DNA of 10,524 bases from Pseudomonadales bacterium. GTDB lineage: Bacteria; Pseudomonadota; Gammaproteobacteria; Pseudomonadales; Azotimanducaceae. A program made the translations under genes and the position numbers. Positions within the stretch are counted from its first letter, which is position 1. The number at the start of each line of letters is the position of its first letter. The notes beneath the pieces are model-generated. The model ran no database searches. It saw only the letters and a list, made by a program, of their open reading frames with translations, and had not been told where the DNA came from. Shown piece by piece: positions 6,131 through 10,524 of this stretch. Location: contig JAKUTI010000086.1 in the NCBI GenBank assembly GCA_022448765.1, forward strand, positions 1 to 10,524. Direction: 5' to 3'.

Positions 6131-7522
6131 CTAGCCCGAGAAGGAGGCTTTGTGCCCGACAGTGTACTTGTTGAGTAACTCGTGCAGGTGCAGTCCCTCC
6201 AGCACGAATTCGACCGCAGCCGGCACTTCGGCTTTACGTGTCGACAAGCCTTTTACTGCTTCCTTGAGGCCTTCAACCTGTTTGACGATTGCAGCGTAGT
6301 CTGCGGTTTCTGCGGCTTCGCCGATCTCGACAGTCAAGCCCTCGTTGAACGCTAATGCGATGGATTCAATATCACCGACATCAAAATGCCGATCGAACAC
6401 TTTTTTTATCGCAGCGACAAAAATTCGAGCGGTAATCTTGTCTTCCTGGCCTTCTTCCATCGCTTCGAACTCGAGCTTGCCGTGCAGAGAAGGAACGATA
6501 AAGGGTAAATCGGATATCCGCGGCACGATGTTCTTTTCACTTAGACGAAGCGCCCGTCGAAAAGCGTTGGCGACGAGCGCCTCATAGTTCGCAACTGATG
6601 CTCTAACGGATACACCCGAGCGCTGATTAATGTCCGGCGAAAGGCGTGCCTGGTGCGTGATCTCTGCGATGATTTCCTTCATATAAGCGGGAACGTATAA
6701 GTTGTGACCGTCTAAATCGAGTTCGGTGGATTCCTGCTCCATGATGGAGATTTCTTGCGCGATTTCCTGGGGATAATGGGTCCGGACCTGCGCCCCGTAT
6801 CGATCCTTGAGTGGCGTGATAATACGGCCGCGATTCGTGTAGTCCTCGGGATTGGCGGTTGCGACGAGGAATACGTCCAACGGCAGTCGGACTCGAAAGC
6901 CTCGGATTTGCACGTCGCGCTCTTCAAGGACGTTTAACATTCCGACCTGAATTCGTTCGGTTAAATCAGGGAGTTCGTTAATCGCAAAGATGCCTCGGTT
7001 GACTCGAGGAATTAAACCAAAGTGGATTGTCATGGCGTCTTCAAGATAACGGCCTTCGGCTACTTTGATGGGGTCAACTTCCCCAATCAGGTCGGCGATG
7101 GTGATGTCGGGTGTCGCGAGTTTCTCGCCAAAACGCTCATCTCGATGTAGCCATTTAATCATCGCGTCATCTCCTTCTTCCGCGATGATCCGTTTTCCGG
7201 TTTCGGTGATGGGATCGTAGGGATTCTCGGGGATTTCTGCGCCTTCCAAAACGGGAACGAATTCATCGAGCAGCGTAACCAAACTGCGTACTAAGCGAGA
7301 TTTGGCTTGACCCCGTTCGCCCAGCAGTATGAGGTCCTGTCCTCCAAGGAGGGCGTTGGTGATTTGTGGTAGGACGGTATCGTCATAACCGACAACGGTG
7401 GGAAAAAGCGGGTCGCCCGCCTTTAATTTCTTGATCAGGTTTTGGCGTAGTTCAACTTTGACAGGGAGTGTGTTGTAGCCGCTGGCGCGGAGTTCTCCGA
7501 CGGTACTGGCTCGGTCCTTCAT
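6131..7522 (-). CDS. Magnesium-chelatase/MoxR-class AAA+ ATPase
   Basis: A 463-residue AAA+ ATPase that should form a ring acting with the vWA protein encoded next to it. Numbered from the ATG at 7522, Walker A is GERGQAKS (68-75). The Walker B region is RGIFAINELPDL (176-187), with Asn182 where most AAA+ proteins have Asp, followed by the catalytic Glu183. Sensor 1 is VATANPEDY (220-228, Asn224). Candidate arginine fingers lie in TNRGRIITPLKDRYGAQ (229-245). The insert LIGEVDPIKVAEGRYLEDA is typical of the ChlI-like group. ATG 7522 starts MKDRASTVGELRASGY, where relatives usually begin, with a weak GGA upstream. A TTG at 7570 would add 16 residues of low-complexity character. The gene is divergent from the iron-sulfur protein gene at 7653. 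Family assignment is secure; the start is moderately so. Confidence 0.9.
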   Translation of the reverse strand: MKDRASTVGELRASGYNTLPVKVELRQNLIKKLKAGDPLFPTVVGYDDTVLPQITNALLGGQDLILLGERGQAKSRLVRSLVTLLDEFVPVLEGAEIPENPYDPITETGKRIIAEEGDDAMIKWLHRDERFGEKLATPDITIADLIGEVDPIKVAEGRYLEDAMTIHFGLIPRVNRGIFAINELPDLTERIQVGMLNVLEERDVQIRGFRVRLPLDVFLVATANPEDYTNRGRIITPLKDRYGAQVRTHYPQEIAQEISIMEQESTELDLDGHNLYVPAYMKEIIAEITHQARLSPDINQRSGVSVRASVANYEALVANAFRRALRLSEKNIVPRISDLPFIVPSLHGKLEFEAMEEGQEDKITARIFVAAIKKVFDRHFDVGDIESIALAFNEGLTVEIGEAAETADYAAIVKQVEGLKEAVKGLSTRKAEVPAAVEFVLEGLHLHELLNKYTVGHKASFSG

Positions 7523-7640
7523 GCGTCCGAGTGTGTCAGGCTCGGTTTCGCTTGGCAACGAAGTGATCAAGCTTAACGTTGGATGGTAACGATCATCTCG
7601 ATACCAGGAACGTACGCCGGCGGTCGTGGGTTCAACAGGG

Positions 7641-7646
7641 TAGAAT
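7641..7646 (+). promoter_or_regulatory. Candidate leaderless -10 box for the sucrase/ferredoxin-like gene
   Basis: TAGAAT is followed by 6 bp (CGGGCG) and then the ATG at 7653, so the predicted first transcribed base is the A of the start codon. No -35-like hexamer is seen 16-18 bp upstream and no ribosome-binding site precedes the ATG. The same 6-bp spacing and a similar G-rich spacer occur before the gene at 2914. Confidence 0.5.
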
Positions 7647-7652
7647 CGGGCG

Positions 7653-8486
7653 ATGAAACGCGATCGTGAATATTGCTCGGACCTCAGTCGCGCTCAGGGT
7701 GAACCGATGTTAGGAACGGCCGATCCTGTCGATTTGTGGCTACTGCTTGAATACAAATCATCCTGGAAACCTAGAGCGATCGAAGACAACGGATTGGACG
7801 ACGAAACCAGTCGATGGCTTGAGGCCAGTGTCGAGAATTGTGCTGAAAAGGGCTTGAAAGCTCGGCCGCAATTCATTCGTCGGCCCGACACCGACGCAGG
7901 CACGACGACGTTGTTTGTTGCTCGGGATAATGCGGTGGGTCGCATCGAGGTGGCCGACTACGAGGCCGTGCGTGAGATCGATGTCCTCACGGCGGATCTA
8001 ATACCGATGCGAGAAAATGTTTACTTCGTATGTACTAATGGGCAGCGAGATTTTTGCTGTGCGCGATATGGATTGCCCACATTTGAGGGCTTGAAGGAAC
8101 TGGTTGGTGAACGTGTTTGGCAAACGACCCATCTCGGAGGCCATCGATTTGCACCGAACGTCCTGACGTTGCCGCAGGGGGTTCTGTATGGCCGAGTCGA
8201 CGTGGATGACGTCAATGCGTTTGTCACCACCATCGAATCGGGAGACTTATCGCGACCGCATGTGCGTGGGCGATCAGCGTTTCCGCCGGAGGCCCAATTT
8301 GCGGAATTGCAGGTGACTGGGAGGGTCGAAGCGCTATTGGACGTTCGCGAAGACCGGGTGCTTTTCCAGACAAACCTGGGCGAAGAGGAGATTCAGATCC
8401 AAAAGTCCTCGATTCCACTACAAGTTGTTGCAAGTTGCGGTGATATCGAGTCTAAGGACGTTTACCCAATTGGTGGGACCGCATAA
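7653..8486 (+). CDS. Sucrase/ferredoxin-like (Apd1/Aim32-type) iron-sulfur protein
   Basis: A 277-residue protein of the sucrase/ferredoxin-like family, a thioredoxin-like ferredoxin fold. The N-terminal family signature YCSDLSRAQGEPMLGTA (7-23) is followed by a divergent middle. Then come VCTNGQRDFCCARYGLP (126-142) and THLGGHRFAPNVLTLPQGVLYG (159-180). The spacing Cys127-x8-Cys136 with His160-x3-His164 matches the two-Cys, two-His set that binds a non-Rieske [2Fe-2S] cluster in yeast Apd1 and Aim32 (family knowledge, from memory). A further Cys135 and Cys8 are present. The family's old name does not imply sucrase activity; a redox or electron-transfer role is more likely. It is monocistronic as far as can be seen: divergent from the AAA+ gene and convergent, across 270 bp, with the hydrolase gene. 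Confidence 0.9.
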   Translation: MKRDREYCSDLSRAQGEPMLGTADPVDLWLLLEYKSSWKPRAIEDNGLDDETSRWLEASVENCAEKGLKARPQFIRRPDTDAGTTTLFVARDNAVGRIEVADYEAVREIDVLTADLIPMRENVYFVCTNGQRDFCCARYGLPTFEGLKELVGERVWQTTHLGGHRFAPNVLTLPQGVLYGRVDVDDVNAFVTTIESGDLSRPHVRGRSAFPPEAQFAELQVTGRVEALLDVREDRVLFQTNLGEEEIQIQKSSIPLQVVASCGDIESKDVYPIGGTA

Positions 8487-8756
8487 CACCTTCGGGCATG
8501 TCGTTGACGACGAAATGTTGTTGCGCTCGGGCTTCCGCTTCAACGTTGCATTCACACCGAAACGAATCGCCGATTCGTATCCGATGCCGTTGTTCTTGCT
8601 TGTTCAGAACATCCCGGAAGAGGGTCATGCCCCTCGCCTCTTGATAGCCGAGGATTGGATGTAGATAACGCCTGACAAAACGCCATGGAAGAGGTCGTTG
8701 GGAATAGCTCGATGGCCCGCTCCTCGATCTGAGTATCGACGTTATGGCGTTGTTGG
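8487..8756. other. Gene-poor convergent gap
   Basis: These 270 bp lie between the 3' ends of the iron-sulfur gene and the hydrolase gene. No open frame here shows a recognisable domain. Short frames exist on both strands, including a plus frame with a possible ATG at 8515 giving about 49 residues and a minus frame of 58 residues. None has a ribosome site or family motif. I see a small perfect hairpin at 8562-8578 and an 8-bp inverted repeat (AACGCCAT at 8679-8686, ATGGCGTT at 8744-8751). No T-tract terminator was found. Confidence 0.6.
8562..8578. other. Short perfect inverted repeat (hairpin) in the convergent gap
   Basis: ACGAATC and its reverse complement GATTCGT flank a 3-base loop (GCC). 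It lies between two convergent genes, where a bidirectional terminator would be expected. However, there is no T-run on either side and the stem is only 7 bp, so terminator function is a guess. Confidence 0.25.
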
Positions 8757-9536
8757 TCAGCTGGTGGACTGTACAAATGTTTCGACGGCGGCATTAAAAG
8801 TTTCCGCTCCCTGCATATTGACGGCGTGTCCGGTGTCCGTTTCCCGGACGGTAAGATGGGGCATCTTTTTTTCGGCGAACTCGCGGTGTGACTGGAACGA
8901 AGTTTCGAATCGACCGCAGATTAGAAGCGCGGGCTGGGTATTTAGATGAAGTTCGTGGCGAACAGACAAACCGGGCATCGTGTGCTCGAGCGTATTGGCA
9001 ACGCCGTCGACATCTAAAAGCTTCGAGTCGGCGACGAGTGCATTGTAAATTTGGCGGGGCAGTCGCCGGGCGTGTCGCGGGTGAACGGGGATGCGTTCGA
9101 TTGCTTTTACGCCGCCTTGCCGGAGTTTATTTGCCGAACTTGCACCGTTCGCGGTCCAAGATCTAACGGTATCGGGCTCAGCAAAAGCTGACGCTGAATT
9201 CGTGAAGATATGTCCGAAGATGCGCTCAGGAAAGGTCAAGGCGTAACGGATCGTCAACGCGGCTCCCAACGAATAGCCGCACACATACCATTGCGACGTT
9301 CCCAGTTCGCTTCGAATGGCTTCCATCGCCTCCACGTACGCGCTCGCGCGGTATTGCTCCGATTCGTTAGGTGATGGAGAACGACCGTGACCGTAAAGTT
9401 CCATCACCACAGGTTGGCAATATTGCTGTAATTCGCCGAGGTTCGACAGCCACTGTGACCGACTTGATAGAAAACCGTGGACCAATAGCAGAAATGGCCC
9501 CCGACCCTCGTGAACTTCCCAGAATGGTTCTGTCAT
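8757..9536 (-). CDS. Alpha/beta-fold hydrolase
   Basis: A 259-residue alpha/beta hydrolase without a signal peptide. The oxyanion-hole segment is LLLVHGFLSS (16-25), then VVMELYGHGRS (43-53). The nucleophile elbow is CGYSLGA (86-92, Ser89), and the catalytic His is in DTGHAVN (234-240, His237). The acid after strand 6, usually Asp, appears to be Glu211 in LLICGRFETSF. The core resembles MenH-like and other small hydrolases, but nothing fixes the substrate and no menaquinone gene is nearby. The reading frame could start at a TTG (9539), but ATG 9536 is preferred because it overlaps the upstream dehydrogenase stop as TGATG. No clear ribosome site precedes it, so translation is probably coupled. 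It is co-transcribed with the dehydrogenase. Confidence 0.9.
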   Translation of the reverse strand: MTEPFWEVHEGRGPFLLLVHGFLSSRSQWLSNLGELQQYCQPVVMELYGHGRSPSPNESEQYRASAYVEAMEAIRSELGTSQWYVCGYSLGAALTIRYALTFPERIFGHIFTNSASAFAEPDTVRSWTANGASSANKLRQGGVKAIERIPVHPRHARRLPRQIYNALVADSKLLDVDGVANTLEHTMPGLSVRHELHLNTQPALLICGRFETSFQSHREFAEKKMPHLTVRETDTGHAVNMQGAETFNAAVETFVQSTS

Positions 9537-10524
9537 CAAAGCTGCTGGGTAACCGCCGCAACGAACTCCGTTGTGGTTGCGGTACCACCCTGGTCGGGAG
9601 TTAGGACGTCGCCACGCGAGTAAACGCGTGCGATTGCCTCTTCGATCTTCACGGCTTCGGCCGTGAACCCTAAGTAATCCAGCATCATCGTCGATGATAA
9701 AAGCGCCGCGGTGGGGTTAATAATGTTCATCCCGGCAATGTCGGGTGCGGTGCCGTGGGCAGGTTCGAAGTACGCGTAGTCGTTGCCGAAACATCCGCTA
9801 GCTGCCAACCCTAAGCTCCCGACGAGACCACCTGCAGCATCTGACAAGATGTCGCCGTAGAGGTTAGGCATAACGATCACGTCGTAGTGTTGCGGCTCGC
9901 GAATTAGTCGGCAGGCAAAGTCGTCGACGATAAATGACTCAAACTCGACATCGGGATAGTCGGTCGCGACTTCACGGGCAACCTCAAGAAAGAGTCCATC
10001 GCTTTGGCGAAGCATGTTGTGTTTCGTCGCACAGGTTACTTTTCGCTGACCGGACCGTTTACGCGCGAGTTCGAAGGAAAATCGAACGACACGCTCGGTG
10101 CCCTCTTCGGTGATGGCCTTGAGCGCGTACCGACCAACCCCCATTTCGTGGACAAACCCTTTGATGTTGCGTCCGGTAAGCGCGAGTGGAGCCAGATCAG
10201 TGAGTTGTCCTTCGGCACCGATGTACAGATCTTCGAGATTCTCGCGAACGATAACGAAGTCGATTCCTTCGGGATTTGCTAGGGGACTCGCGCACCCGGG
10301 AAGATATCGACAAGGACGAACGTTGGCGAACGTTTCCTTGCCCCATCGTAGGTACATGAGAGCAGCGCCAGATTTACCGCTGGTCGATCCGAAAAAGGTG
10401 GTATCGGCATTATCGATCAACGCGCGAGCGTCGTCGGGGAAAATAGATCCTGTCGTGGCTTCAGAGGCCTCTCCGACGACGGGGTAGACCCACTCCAAAC
10501 CGATGTTGAGCGACTGCAAGAGAG
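9536..10524 (-). CDS. NAD-type isocitrate/isopropylmalate-family dehydrogenase (5' end beyond the window)
   Basis: A beta-decarboxylating dehydrogenase oxidising a 2-hydroxy (malate-like) acid. The frame stays open to the right edge and the usual N-terminal GDGIGPEV segment is missing, so the start lies outside. In fragment numbering from the codon at 10517-10519, substrate-binding arginines are Arg58 (YLRW), Arg68 (NVRPCRYLPG) and Arg92 (VRENLEDLY, with Tyr99). The catalytic Lys166 is in CATKHNML. The metal-binding aspartates are in VDDFACRL and LYGDILSD. HGTAPDIAGMNIINPTAALL has Asp-Ile where NADP enzymes carry Lys-Tyr, so NAD is the likely cofactor. The Ser and Asn that read the far carboxylate in isocitrate dehydrogenase are Ala and Leu here, which argues against isocitrate. 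The isopropylmalate enzyme's Glu is also absent. The true substrate is open. It overlaps the hydrolase gene by one base. Confidence 0.9.
   Translation of the reverse strand, partial: LLQSLNIGLEWVYPVVGEASEATTGSIFPDDARALIDNADTTFFGSTSGKSGAALMYLRWGKETFANVRPCRYLPGCASPLANPEGIDFVIVRENLEDLYIGAEGQLTDLAPLALTGRNIKGFVHEMGVGRYALKAITEEGTERVVRFSFELARKRSGQRKVTCATKHNMLRQSDGLFLEVAREVATDYPDVEFESFIVDDFACRLIREPQHYDVIVMPNLYGDILSDAAGGLVGSLGLAASGCFGNDYAYFEPAHGTAPDIAGMNIINPTAALLSSTMMLDYLGFTAEAVKIEEAIARVYSRGDVLTPDQGGTATTTEFVAAVTQQL

Noticed and set aside
4127..7522. AAA+/vWA pair as an anti-phage (ternary conflict) system
   Set aside because: Such systems carry a third regulator or an effector gene beside them. Here the neighbours are an acyl-CoA dehydrogenase and an iron-sulfur protein, and the pair resembles a widespread housekeeping pair.
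7523..7570. TTG at 7570 as the AAA+ start
   Set aside because: It adds 16 residues without family character and lacks a ribosome site. It stays possible because a TACCAT box lies 12 nt upstream, but ATG 7522 fits the family N-terminus better.
8425..8664. Plus-strand open frame of 79 codons overlapping the end of the iron-sulfur gene
   Set aside because: Its first 62 bases lie in another frame of a well-supported gene, it has no ribosome site or recognisable domain, and competing frames of similar length exist on the other strand.
8673..8759. Inverted repeat AACGCCAT / ATGGCGTT with flanking TGAC / GTCA as an operator or terminator
   Set aside because: The arms are only 8 bp, 57 bp apart, with mismatches beyond the core. 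There is no further support.

Overview
The window is a chromosomal stretch of a bacterium using the standard code, with moderate GC and dense, mostly minus-strand genes. It holds nine protein genes in short runs. I see no RNA gene, CRISPR array, insertion sequence or phage gene. The taxonomic signal is indirect. Three things resemble Actinomycetota, or possibly Chloroflexota: the paired magnesium-chelatase-like AAA+ and vWA genes, the MaoC/CitE-like lyase/acyl-CoA dehydrogenase cluster, and two genes whose -10-like box lies exactly 6 bp before the start codon, as in leaderless transcripts. This placement is tentative.

Left third (1-4080): coenzyme A chemistry. Reading leftward from 2864 are a MaoC hot-dog hydratase, a CitE-like CoA-ester lyase and a crotonase. 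They are joined by ATGA and TAATG stop/start overlaps, so they form one operon. An acyl-CoA dehydrogenase starts divergently at 2914, after a 49-bp gap that must hold both promoters. Together they could dehydrogenate, hydrate and then cleave a short branched acyl-CoA, for example a leucine- or itaconate-type intermediate. The substrate is not fixed by the sequence. Downstream of the crotonase lies a molybdopterin-binding (CinA-like) gene. It runs off the left edge and carries a frameshift near 290.

Middle (4127-7522): a two-gene operon of an AAA+ ATPase of the magnesium-chelatase/MoxR class and a large helical protein with a C-terminal vWA domain. They look like a motor and its metal-dependent adaptor, probably a remodelling or metal-insertion complex of unknown client.

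Right third (7653-10524): a plus-strand sucrase/ferredoxin-like thioredoxin-fold iron-sulfur protein, divergent from the AAA+ gene. After a 270-bp gene-poor convergent gap come an alpha/beta hydrolase and, coupled to it by TGATG, an NAD-type isocitrate/isopropylmalate-family dehydrogenase that runs off the right edge.

No clearly new multi-gene system stands out. The points most worth a second look are the frameshifted CinA-like gene, the CoA module with its shifted or missing catalytic residues, the leaderless divergent promoters, the Asn-containing Walker B of the AAA+ partner, and the bis-histidine iron-sulfur motif.
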